This document shows, piece by piece, positions 1 through 9,355 of a DNA stretch of 64,000 nt. Numbering within the stretch: position 1 is the stretch's first letter; each line of letters begins with the position of its first letter. Source of the DNA: Coregonus clupeaformis (Eukaryota; Chordata; Actinopteri; Salmoniformes; Salmonidae); NCBI RefSeq assembly GCF_020615455.1, contig NC_059215.1, forward strand, positions 52,100,489 through 52,164,488, in the 5' to 3' direction. The translations under genes were made by a program, and so were the position numbers. Below the pieces are notes generated by a model that was not told the DNA's origin, did no database searches, and saw only the letters and a program-made list of their open reading frames with translations.

Positions 1-521
1 TTTTGCCTAATTTCAGTTTGTGACAAAACAAGCAGTCATTGTGTAGAAAATCATTGTACCATCTAAACCGCTGGGAAACATTTTGTATAACACAAAATAT
101 TGTATTTTACCTGCTTGAAGCTGGTGTACAAAACTAAAAGTAAAAAGGGCAAAAAATAAAACTTAAGAACGGGAAGCATAGAAATAGCGCACATAGAACA
201 GATCTACCGCTTATGAGACTTGCTTTCAATTAGAATGAAAGATCTATAACTCAATTTCTATGTGAATTTGGTCATGTCGCCCAATAAGTTATTTATAGTT
301 TTAAAAGTAGTTTTCAAACCGTTGGATTAAAATTAATATTATTCAAACATTTTGGGATCAAATGTTTATAAATAGCCTGAAAAAGAATACTGTGGTGCTC
401 TGTGAAGGGTTTCCTTTTAAATAACTATCGAAACAGTATAATGTTTTTTTCTGATTGGAAAATGTATTTTTCATTAACTAAAACCCTCAAAATTGTTATT
501 GGCAATAGCTTATCATACAAC
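1..521. repeat. Spacer block A1, first part (dispersed salmonid repeat)
   Basis: This AT-rich noncoding sequence runs through TTTGTGACAAAACAAGCAG and the motif GAACAGATCTACCGCTT. I recognise it as a repeat found widely in salmonid genomic sequence. The part from about 186 onward recurs at 3228, 8474, 16286, 19327, 32322, 38316, 43570 and 51587. No gene is seen. Confidence 0.7.
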
Positions 522-888
522 ATTTACATTTACATTTTAGTCATTTAGCAGACGCTCTTATCCAGAGCGACTTACAGGAGCAATTAGGGTTAAGTGCCTT
601 GCTCAAGGGCACATTTACGTCATTTAGCAGACGCTCTTAACCAGAGCGACTACAAATTGGTGCATTCACCCTATAGCCAGTGGGATAACCACTTTACAAT
701 TATACTTTTTTTTATTATTTTTTTGGGGGGGGGTGGGGGGTGGGGTAGAAGGATTACTTTATCCTATCCCAGGTGTTCCTTAAAGAGGTGGGGTTTCAAA
801 TGTCTCCGGAAGGTGGTGAGTGACTCCGCTGTCCTGGCGTCGTGAGGGAGCTTGTTCCACCATTGGGGTGCCAGAGCAGCGAACACAC
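522..888 (+). mobile_element. Teleost dispersed repeat (CATTTAGCAGACGCTC family)
   Basis: This insertion contains two copies of CATTTAGCAGACGCTCTTA, a motif common in teleost dispersed repeats, then a T-run, a G-run and a conserved tail. It is flanked by TACAAC at 516-521 and 889-894, a likely target duplication. Units C and D have the uninterrupted site. The apparent reading frame across it is not a gene. Confidence 0.7.
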
Positions 889-894
889 TACAAC

Positions 895-1488
895 ACACGG
901 TAGGCCTCACATGACGGTGATGTTAGCCCTAGAGTGTTTTCTCTACCAGGACGTCTCCAGGCCCTTACCGACGTCCGCATATTGACTATCCCTTCAAGAA
1001 TGTGTTACCTAAGTACAGACGTTATTGGTTTATCTTGGCCGAGAACACGCTGTAGGCCTGAGATGACATTTATGATTGGTGCTTCAAATTAAAATACATA
1101 CATGTATCTCAACAGTGGAATTTGTTATCTAATGACAAAGTAGTCTCACCATTCATTACATTATGGCAACAAATATATTATAGTTTGTTACTATTGCTTG
1201 AACACTTTTCTGGAATCAGGGTTCACTTTTGCAAAACAGTTGATGCAGCCCACTAAACTGATGTGTGTTTGCCAAAGACAACACATTTATTTTGCAAAAT
1301 GCACTAACACCATCAGAACTTACAAAACCTGTCTCAAATGTATATTACTACCAGAACAGTACCATTTGTCATCTAATGAGAATATGTATTTTGCTATATT
1401 AACTAACACCCCCTGAAAACTTAGATACAGTGCCTTCAGGAAGCATTCACACCCCCTTTACTTTTTCACATTTTGTTGTTACAATAGC
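895..1488. repeat. Spacer block A1, second part
   Basis: Noncoding spacer shared by every unit, with the landmark AGGACGTCTCCAGGCCCTTA and a tail rich in AACAGTACCATTTGTCATC. A 72-codon frame at 1198-1416 opens with TTG and recurs in the other copies, but it drifts freely in the third spacer copies, so I do not treat it as a gene. The last 50 bases are the end of a Tc1-like fragment cut by the LTR element. Confidence 0.7.
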
Positions 1489-3219
1489 TGTCACGCCCTG
1501 GCTCTAGGGACTCTTTTATGTTGAGCCAGGGTGTGTAGAGTGTATGTTTTGTGCTCTTTGTTTTCCATTCTAGTATTGTATTTCTATGTTGGCCAGTGTG
1601 GTTCTCAATCAGAGGCAACGTGTATCAGCTGTTGCTTGTTGTCTCTGATTTAGAACCATACTTAAGTAGCCAGTTTTCCCACAGTGTTTGTGGGATCTTG
1701 TTCCAAGTAGGTTGTGTTTGAGCCAAGGATGTCACGTTATCGTTTTTGTTCGTGTGATCTTTATTTAATAAATATGTTTGCAAATAACGCTGCGCATTGG
1801 TCTTCTGTTCCCGACGATCGTGACAGAAGATCCCACCAAAACTGGACCAAGCAGCGTGTCCAGGAGCCATCGCCAGGGGAATCGCTAGCGGATCTCCGTG
1901 GCAACCTCGACTGGGTCAAGCCAAATGAAGAGCAGAGTGGTTGGACTTTGGAGCAGTGGAGGAAGAGTCTGGCGAGAGATAGGGAGGCTTGGTCCACGGG
2001 GAGGAGAGACACCCAAAAAAAAATTAGGGGGGCTCACGCCGTGGACGACGGGGCAGCAGGAGGCCGCGATGGAGCGGTCCAGCGGGTTTGCATAGGAGGC
2101 CGCCAGGTTAAGGGGGCCACTGGTCACAGAGGAGAGGGAAAGTGTAGAGGCACGGCGAGAGGTACTGGGGTGTGTTAACAGTCCGGTCCGGCCCGTTCCT
2201 GATCCCTGCGTAGGGCCAGTGGTGTGTGTCCCCAGTACGGTCCGGCCTGTTCCTGTTCCTCGCATCGAGCCTGTGGTGCGCGTCGCCAGCCCGGCCCGGC
2301 CTGTTCCTGCTCCCCACACCAAGCCTATGGTGCGCGTCGCCAGCCCGGCCCGACCTGTTCCTGCTCCCCGCACCAAGCCTATGGTGCGCTTCGTCAGCCC
2401 GGTCCGGCCTGTTCCTGCTCCCCGCACCAAGCCTATGGTGCGCGTTGCCAACCCGGCCCGGCCCGCTCCTGCTCCCCGCACCAAGTCAGTGGTGCGCTTC
2501 GTCAGCCCGGTCCGGCCCGTTCCTGCTCCCCGCACCAAGCCTATGGTGCACGTCGCCAGCCCGGCCCGGCCTGTTCCTGCTCCCCGCACCAAGCCCATAG
2601 TGCGCTTCGTCAGCCCGGTCCGGCCTGTGCCTGTTCCACCGGTACCTGGTCCGGTACCGGTCAGCTGCTCCACTCCGGAGCTAGAGCAATCCGCTCCTCC
2701 AGTGTTCAGTCCAGCTCCGGCCAGCAGGGCCAGACCGGACCAGGGGTACGGTGGGGGGTTAGAGAGGGAGTGGGGATCATGCCCGGAGCCGGATCCGCCG
2801 CCAAGGCGGAGTGCCCACCCGGTCCCTCCCCTGTGGTGTTCTGTTGGTGCGGTCGGAGTCCGTGCCTTTGGGGGTACTGTCACGCCCTGGCTCTGGGGGA
2901 CGCTTGTATGTTGAGCCAGGGTGTGAGTGTTCTTTGTGTTTTGTGTTTCTAGGGTGTTCTAGTTATTGTGTTTCTATGTTGGCCAGAGTGGTTCTCAATC
3001 AGAGGCAACGAGTGTCAGCTGTTGCTGGTTGTCTCTGATTGGGAACCATATTTAAACAGTCTGTTTTTCCACAGTATGTGGGATCTTGTTCCAGTGTGGT
3101 TTGTGTTAGACCGAGGACGTCACGTTATCGTTTGTTGTTTTGTTTGTGTAATCATTAAATAAAAAGTATGTTCGCCTTCAACGCTGCGCATTGGTCCTCT
3201 GTTCCCGACGATCGTGACA
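1489..3219 (+). mobile_element. Short non-autonomous gypsy-like LTR element, unit A
   Basis: The left LTR is 1489-1825 and the right LTR 2878-3219. Both start TGTCACGCCCTGGCTC and end CGACGATCGTGACA. ATAGC flanks both sides (1484-1488, 3220-3224), a 5-bp target duplication. The interior is about 1.05 kb, too short for gag-pol; it holds a leader resembling the gypsy-type leader ACCAAAACTGGACCAAGCAG and a 54-bp minisatellite. The two LTRs differ at many positions, so they are not the product of a recent single insertion. Confidence 0.8.
2225..2640 (+). repeat. 54-bp minisatellite inside LTR element, about 8 copies
   Basis: GC-rich tandem monomers of 54 bp, each containing CCTGCTCCCCGCACCAAG. 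Since 54 is divisible by three and the monomer lacks stops, several frames stay open and translate as an 18-residue Pro/Arg-rich repeat (for example VPAPRTKPMVR). The open frames follow from the period and are not evidence of a gene. The element could once have had a proline-rich gag segment here, but I cannot show it. Confidence 0.8.
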
Positions 3220-4095
3220 ATAGCACACATAGAACAGATCTACCGCTTCTGAAACTTGTTTTCAATTAAAATAAAATACCTATAACTCACATTTCTATGT
3301 GAATTTGGTTATGTCGCCCAAAAAGTTATTTATTCTAGTTTTAAAAGTACTTTTCAAACCGTTAGATTAAAATTCATATTTGTCAAATGTTTATAATAGA
3401 CTGAAAAATAATACTATGGTGATTGGTGAAGGGTTTCCTTGTCCGTTACCCATTATTACATATATGTCCTTTTAAATAACTATAAAAACAGTATAATTAG
3501 AAAATGTATTTGAATTAACTAAAACCCTCAAAATTGTTATCGGCAATAGCTTAGCATACAACACACTGTAGGCCTCACATGACGGTGATGTTAGCCCTAC
3601 AGTGTATTCTCTACCAGGACGTCTCCAGGCCCTTACCGACGTCCGCATATTGACTATCCCTTCAAGAATGTGTTACCTAAGTACAGATGTTATTGGTTTA
3701 TCTTAGCCGAGAACACGCTGTAGGCCTGAGATGACATTTATGATTGGTGCTTCAACTTAAAATACATACATGTATCTCAACAGTGGAATTTGTTATCTAA
3801 TGACAAAGTAGTCTCACCATTCATTACATTATGGCAACAAATATATTATAGTTTGTTACTATTGCTTGAACACTTTTCTGGAATCAGGGTTCACTTTTGC
3901 AAAACAGTTGATGCAGCCCACTAAACTGATGTGTGTTTGCCAAAGACAACACATTTATTTTGCAAAATGCACTAACACCATCAGAACTTACAAAACCTGT
4001 CTCAAATGTATATTACTACCAGAACAGTACCATTTGTCATCTAATGAGAATATGTATTTTGCTATATTAACTAACACCCCCTGAAAACTTAGATA
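3220..4095. repeat. Spacer block A2
   Basis: Second copy of the spacer in unit A, directly after the right LTR. It starts ATAGCACACATAGAACAG, as does the spacer after the LTR at 8127-8470, so LTR plus spacer was copied as a unit. No gene is seen. Confidence 0.75.
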
Positions 4096-4262
4096 CAGTG
4101 CCTTCAGGAAGCATTCACACCCCTTTACTTTTTCAACATTTTATTGTTACAGCCTGAAATGTAAATAAATTCAATTGAGATTTTGTGTCACTGATCTACA
4201 CAAAATACCCCATAAAGTCCAAGTGGATTCTTGCTTATAGAACATTTTAGAAATTAATAAAT
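4096..4262. mobile_element. Tc1-like transposon end fragment
   Basis: Begins TACAGTGCCTTCAGG, a Tc1-type terminus after a TA dinucleotide, and continues with ACAAAATACCCCATAAAG, typical of salmonid Tc1-like ends. Only one end is present and no transposase follows. It sits upstream of the peptide gene in units A, B and C (cut off in the A1, B1 and D1 spacers by the LTR element). Confidence 0.65.
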
Positions 4263-4752
4263 AAGGTCATCTTACCATTAGTCACATCATTGCTCAAGAA
4301 ACCCTAACTAAAAACATCCTCGTCGATCACATGCAAAGCGTTGACATGTTGGTGGTAGAGATATAGCGTTATGAGAATAATCGATATTATGGACCGTGAA
4401 CAAAATATTTTGTTAAGTTTCACATTCTTTACATAGTAGATGTTTGATTTATGTTTATAGAGTTGTGTCTAATCTTTTGTGTAATTTGTAGAAAAACTTT
4501 CAGCATTTGCTGTTAGTGTGTGAACAATGACAAATGACAAACTATTGTATAGAGGATATCATGATTGTTTTGAGTGCATGTGCAAAACCAATTGAAAAAA
4601 ACCTAAAACAAGCGTACACATTCTTTTTTCAGGGGGTGAAAAACCCTCAAGGGGGTTCATGACAGAGATTATTGACATGGCTGTGATGTAAACTGGTTTG
4701 TGTTTTGACTGTGAGAGGTGTGGCAGGACGGGGCAGGTATCTGCAGAGAGAG
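4263..4752 (+). promoter_or_regulatory. Upstream region of peptide gene copy A
   Basis: About 490 bp of AT-rich upstream DNA conserved in units A, B and C. It includes a near-palindromic G/C tract near 4632-4656 (clean in copies B and C, degraded here) and a forkhead-like TGTAAAC at 4687-4693. I infer a promoter from position and conservation only; no factor site is proven. Confidence 0.45.
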
Positions 4753-4758
4753 TATAAG
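4753..4758 (+). promoter_or_regulatory. TATA box, peptide gene copy A
   Basis: TATAAG in the context GAGAGTATAAGACAGG. Transcription would be expected about 25-30 bases downstream, near 4783, just before a clean splice donor at 4860. Copies B and C have the same box. Confidence 0.65.
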
Positions 4759-4782
4759 ACAGGGATGTAGATGACAGAGAGA

Positions 4783-4859
4783 CACTCCACTACTCTACTA
4801 CTGAGGTCCAGAAGACATCAGCAGACAACCAGCATCAACCAGAATCTTCCAACTCAGAG
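4783..4859 (+). other. 5'UTR exon 1, peptide gene copy A (start approximate)
   Basis: Noncoding first exon, ending in CTCAGAG followed by a consensus donor GTAAGT at 4860. The start is estimated from the TATA box. Intron 1 runs to either AG at 4992-4993 (good pyrimidine tract, TGCTCTGGCAG) or AG at 5048-5049 just before the ATG. The first acceptor looks stronger and would give a longer 5'UTR; both leave the coding sequence unchanged. Confidence 0.55.
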
Positions 4860-5050
4860 GTAAGTTTGCTTTCACTGAGCCACTTCTTTTCTCAAATGTG
4901 AAAGCTGTATACAGCTGGACACTACTCGGTCCATCCCTGTCACAGCAGACTGTGCATTTTTGTTAACCTGGTGTGCTCTCTGTGCTCTGGCAGAGAAAGA
5001 GGACCCTGTGTGTGTTTTGACCTGTTGTGCTATCTGTGCTTTAATAAAGG

Positions 5051-5712
5051 ATGACGATCCAGATTTTGATACTGCTGTTCGCTCTTGTGAGTGTCCTGTC
5101 AGCAGCAAGTACACTCAATGAAGCTGTCCCCAGGGAAGGTACGTCTAGTGTGTGTGTGTGCGTGTGCGTATGTGTGTGAAAAAAGTACCAAATCCGGGTT
5201 CAAATACTATTTATTTTTATTTCTATTAATTTCAAATACATTTCGAAGCAAGTATTTGGAAAAATGTTCTTTAAAAATACAAGTAGGGTGAATATTGGAA
5301 TTTAGTTGGAAATACAATTGGAAAGTTTTGGCATGTATTTTAAAATATTATATTGTATTGTACTGTCATAGCACCTAATCATGCCCTAAGTCAAATTGGC
5401 ACTCCTTACCTCTCAACTACAATATCTAATGTTGAGTGTTCTGATGTAAAATGCTGCTGTGCATTATTCCGTTTTTGCAGCTGGATGAGATCAAAGACTT
5501 TACCAGTAATGTCATGTGATTAGACTTGGTGAAAAGTGAAAACAACTTTTTGTAAAGTGAACAATAATTATACTACTTTACGTGTGTAAGTGTTTGAGTG
5601 GTCTGGTTTTTATTTGAAATGATTTGCTAAAATGGAAAATCTCTCTTCCTCAGTGGCTGAAGATGAAGCATTTATTTCTACGCTTTTTAAATTGTTTCGC
5701 ATATTTGGGTGA
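5051..5712 (+). CDS. Putative amidated amphipathic host-defence peptide precursor, copy A (spliced)
   Basis: Coding exons are 5051-5138 and 5654-5712, joined in phase 1 (donor GAAG/GTACGT, acceptor TTCCTCAG) to give 48 residues. The ATG has A at -3. Residues 1-18 or so are a hydrophobic signal peptide (ILILLFALVSVLSA), then an acidic propeptide (about residues 20-35, with EAVPRE and VAEDEA), then FISTLFKLFRIFG and a stop. The final Gly would supply a C-terminal amide. Phe, Ile and Leu spaced 3-4 apart suggest an amphipathic helix with Lys and Arg on the polar face. This layout resembles short secreted antimicrobial peptides such as frog temporins; antimicrobial function is inferred. There is no Lys-Arg site before the mature segment, so processing is unclear. 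A tiny non-antimicrobial secreted peptide is the main alternative. Relative to copy B it has K2T and V6L in the signal peptide. Confidence 0.6.
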
Positions 5713-6060
5713 GAAGCGACCAGCATGGGGCCGTCGGAGATCCTCTCCAGTCTCCTTATGGAATTAACCATCAGCTAACTGTGACATCATCAATAAGACT
5801 ACTATATCAGTCAATCAATCAAACAATCACTGATTAACAAAACATTTAACAAAATTATATTACAAAAGCCTGTCCTTCAAATACTGAGTAGCACTAGTTT
5901 AGTGTTTCTGAAAGAAGTGTACATTTTATGCATAAACATACTTTGTCTTGAAACATGATTGATTGGTTACTGGATAAATGAAGTGAATAAATGGTGTAAT
6001 TCTATATGGGTGACGTGTAGTATTTTGATTGCCCAATAAACTACTTTCAAGCCTCATACA
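5713..6060 (+). terminator. 3'UTR and polyadenylation signals, peptide gene copy A
   Basis: The region after the stop is nearly identical in the three gene copies. AATAAA occurs at 5986-5991 and at 6035-6040, the second followed by GT/T-rich sequence, so transcripts probably end near 6060. There is no good downstream coding exon. Confidence 0.5.
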
Positions 6061-6674
6061 TGTTTAGCACTGTTTTAAATTCATCATACATGTTTAGTGC
6101 AGTTGTTTCTTGTTTTGTGTTGCAATTATATTCATTTCTCTATTGCTCTACCACTTTTGTCAAAAAACTGTATGTAGACCCACTAAACTGAAGTGTGTTT
6201 GACAAAACTACACCGTCCTAACTTAATACCTGTCACAAAACTAAATAGCTCTATCAAAACAGTATCATTTGTCATGGGATAGGAAGGTTTTCTTACCATT
6301 CATTAGAACTCAACAAATACTATAATTAAGCAATAAGGTATGTGTGGGTGTGGTATATGGCCAATATACCACGGTTAAGGCATTCCCTAGACCACGCCCA
6401 CCTTTGTGGAAAACGATCCATCTTCCCCATTGACCCCCATTGATAAAGAGCTAATTTCCTTGTTGATTTTTTTGTCATGCAGAAATAAAAAACCATGCAG
6501 AAAAGTTTCTTTATTTTACAATGTACGTCAAACCAGGTCAAACATCCCAATCAACATGTTACAATGCTCCCACAAAAGGAAATAGATATTGTGAAGAGAG
6601 CGCTGTGGCTTCAGGATAAGTCTAATTAACATAATTCAAAAATCCCCATAAAAATCTGTCTGTTTAAGCTAGAG
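6061..6674. repeat. Gene-downstream spacer with degenerate spacer motif
   Basis: No gene is seen. Around 6163-6335 the sequence resembles a diverged form of the spacer tail (CACTAAACTGAAGTGTGTTTG and AAAACAGTATCATTTGTCAT). From about 6336 there is a fragment reading GTATATGGCCAATATACCAC, a motif I know from dispersed salmonid repeats. The 75-codon frame on the minus strand here has no recognisable domain and is not called. Confidence 0.5.
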
Positions 6675-7019
6675 TATCACGTTTCAGGAGAAGCCCCAGA
6701 TGCAGACATTGTCGAAGTAACAAAAGTTTATTACAAAAACAGGGGGCAGGCAGAAGTCAGTAACCCAGATCAGAGTCCAAAAGGTACAGAACGGCAGGCA
6801 GTCTCAGCGTCAGAGCAGGCAGAATGGTCAATACCGGGAAAACAGGAACTTGAGAAAGACAGGCGCAAGGGGAAAACCGCTGGTAGTTTTGACGAAACAA
6901 AACAAACTGGCAACAGACAAACAGAGAACACAGGTATAAATACAATGGGGAAGATGGGCGACACCTGGAGGGGGGTGGAGACAATCACAAAGACAGGTGA
7001 AACAGATCAGGGTGTGACA
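6675..7019 (-). mobile_element. Solo LTR, gypsy-like, unit A
   Basis: On the minus strand it starts TGTCACACCCTGATC and ends AACGTGATA. It is flanked by TAGAG at 6670-6674 and 7020-7024, a 5-bp target duplication. On the minus strand it contains a TATTTATA-type box and AATAAA in promoter-then-polyA order. No internal region is present. The copy in unit A lacks about 40 bp present in units B and C. Confidence 0.8.
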
Positions 7020-7408
7020 TAGAGATATGTGGGTTTTTGCATTGGTTGCTTCTCAATCCACCGCATCTGCCGATATCTGCGGTGGAAGGTGGCAGAGCTA
7101 GAGGGATGTTTGTCAGACCATGAGACATCCCGAAAATTGGTCTTCTCACAAAAATGTCTGTAGCGTCCGGTTTGGCCTACAAACTATTATCACCACTCTA
7201 TTGAAAGCTGAGACTCTGTTTGGCACTAGGATGCTCACAAGCCTCACAAGGCTCACCTGAAGTTGGTACAGTCTCTTCTTCCTACTTCTGTCTACACTAA
7301 TCTGACCCCTCTGTCTAAAGCTCAGACTCTCATGAACAGGATGTTTTTTTCTGTTTTGCCCTACTTCGCCTAAAAGCCTCACAATAAAAACTAAATAATG
7401 GAAGTGTA
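7020..7408. other. Intervening noncoding DNA
   Basis: Shared by units A, B and C. I see no gene; minor frames do not match any family I know. In unit B the retroviral element is inserted here, at the GGCTC that corresponds to the end of this unit's CACAAGGCTCACCTGAAG. Confidence 0.4.
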
Positions 7409-8045
7409 CAGTGCATTCGGAAAGTATTCAGACCCCTTGACGTTTTCCACATTTTGTTACGTTAGAGCCTTATTCTAAAATTGATTAAATTGTTTTTATC
7501 CCCTCATCAATCTACACACAATACCCCATAATGACAAAGCAATAACAAGTTTTTAGAAATTCTTGCAAATGTAAAAAAATAAAAAAACGGAAATACCAAA
7601 TTTACATAAGTATTCAGACCCTTTACTCAGTACTTAGGGTTGTTGTCCTATTGGAAGTTGAACCTTCAGCCCAGTCTAAGGTCCTGAGCGTTCTGGAGCA
7701 GGATTTCATCAAGGATCTCTCTGTACTTTGCTCCGTTCATCTTTCCCTCCATCCTGACTAGTCTCCATGTCCCTGCCGCTGAAAAACATCCCCACAGCAT
7801 GATGCTGCCACCACCATGCTTCACCGTAGGGATGGTGCCAGATTTCTTCCAGATGTGACGCTTGGCATTCAGGCCAAAGAGTTCAATCTTGGTTTCATCA
7901 GACCAGAGAATTTTGTTTCTCATGGTCTGAGAGTCCTTTAGAGCCTTTTGGAAACTCCAAGTGGGCTGTCATGTGCCTTTTACTGAGGAGTGGCTTCCTT
8001 CTGGCCACTCTACCATAAAGACCTGATTGGAAACATCTCAAGGAT
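7409..8045 (-). pseudogene. Tc1-like transposase fragment, unit A
   Basis: The left end TACAGTGCATTCGG follows a TA and begins a Tc1-type terminus. The minus strand encodes part of a Tc1 transposase: a readable stretch at 7666-7923 includes WSDETKIELFGLN (first catalytic Asp region) and HGGGSIMLWGCF. The C-terminal third, with the second Asp and the Glu, is deleted, and the N-terminal part has frame breaks. It is a relic with no activity expected. Confidence 0.75.
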
Positions 8046-8101
8046 GATCACTCATGCTGCCAAACATGCCCTCGTAAAACTGACTATCCTACCGATCCTT
8101 G
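8046..8101 (+). mobile_element. Small LINE fragment at a chimeric junction, unit A
   Basis: This stretch encodes THAAKHALVKLTILPILD on the plus strand, which matches the reverse transcriptase of the LINE at 55277-58460 read on its own strand. It is joined directly to the tail of an LTR-element interior (CTCCGTGCCTTTTGGGG). The same junction occurs in units B and C. Confidence 0.7.
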
Positions 8102-8126
8102 ACTCCGTGCCTTTTGGGGGGGGTAT

Positions 8127-8470
8127 TGTCATGCCCTGGCTCTGGGGGACGCTTGTATGTTGAGCCAGGGTGTGAGTGTTCTTTGTGTTTTGTGTTTCTA
8201 GGGTGTTCTAGTTATTGTGTTTCTATGTTGGCCAGAGTGGTTCTCAATCAGAGGCAACGAGTGTCAGCTGTTGCTGGTTGTCTCTGATTGGGAACCATAT
8301 TTAAACAGTCTGTTTTTCCACAGTATTTGTGGGATCTTGTTCCAGTGTGGTTTGTGTTAGACCGAGGACGTCACGGTATCGTTTGTTGTTTTGTTTGTGT
8401 AATCATTAAATAAAAAGTATGTTCGCCTTCAACGCTGCGCATTGGTCCTCTGTTCCCCACGATCGTGACA
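8127..8470 (+). mobile_element. LTR with 3' interior remnant, unit A
   Basis: Starts TGTCATGCCCTGGCTC, ends GATCGTGACA, and is of the same type as the right LTR of the element at 1489-3219. Bases 8102-8126 before it are the last part of that element's interior. It is followed by ATAGCACAC and the spacer. Confidence 0.8.
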
Positions 8471-9355
8471 ATAGCACACATATAACAGATCTACCGCTTC
8501 TGAAACTTGTTTTCAATTAAAATAAAATACCTATAACTCACATTTCTATGTGAATTTGGTTATGTCGCCCCAAAAGTTATTTATTCTAGTTTTAAAAGTA
8601 CTTTTCAAACCGTTAGATTAAAATTCATATTTATCAAACATTTTGGGTCAAATGTTTATAATAGACTGACAAATAATACTATGGTGATTGGTGAAGGGTT
8701 TCCTTGTCCGTTACCCATTATTACATATATGTCCTTTTAAATAACTATAAAAACAGTATAATTAGAAAATGTATTTGAATTAACTAAAACCCTCAAAATT
8801 GTTATCGGCAATAGCTTAGCATAGAACACACTGTAGGCCTCACATGACGGTGATGTTAGCCCTAGAGTGTATTCTCTACCAGGACGTCTCCAGGCCCTTA
8901 CCGACGTCCGCATATTGACTATCCCTTCAAGAAAGTGTTACCTAAGTACAGACGTTATTGGTTTATCTTGGCCGAGAACACGCTGTAGGCCTGAGATGAC
9001 ATTTATGATTGGTGCTTCAACTTAAAATACATACATGTATCTCAACAGTGGAATTTGTTATCTAATGACAAAGTAGTCTCACCATTCATTACATTATGGC
9101 AACAAATATATTATAGTTTGTTACTATTGCTTGAACACTTTTCTGGAATCAGGGTTCACCTTTGCAAAAGCGTTGAGCCCAATAAAGTGAAGTGCGTTTG
9201 CCAAAAACAACACATTTATTTTGCAAAATGAACTAACAACATCAAAACTTACAATACCTGTCACAACATTAAATAACTATCAAAACAGTACCATTTGTCA
9301 ACTAATGAGAATATTTATTTTGCAATATTAACTAACACAACCTGAAAACTTAGAT
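8471..9355. repeat. Spacer block A3
   Basis: Third spacer copy in unit A, the most diverged of the three (for example CAAAAGCGTTGAGCCCAATAA in place of the A1 sequence). No gene is seen. Confidence 0.7.

Noticed and set aside
1198..1416. 72-codon frame repeated in units A, B and D (also 3866, 17298, 19970)
   Set aside because: Its start is TTG, it has no signal or domain, and it changes frame or length in other spacer copies. It recurs only because the DNA does.
1885..2883. 332-codon minus-strand Thr/Gly-rich frame
   Set aside because: It is the mirror of the same minisatellite and crosses the LTR-element interior.
4632..4656. NF-kB site upstream of the peptide gene
   Set aside because: The spacing and core do not fit the usual ten-base consensus; only an inverted repeat is supported.
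5481..5516. Possible extra exon in intron 2, with LDEIKDFTSNVM after TTTTTGCAG
   Set aside because: In the correct phase it stops within three codons, and there is no usable donor after it. It may be a dead exon.
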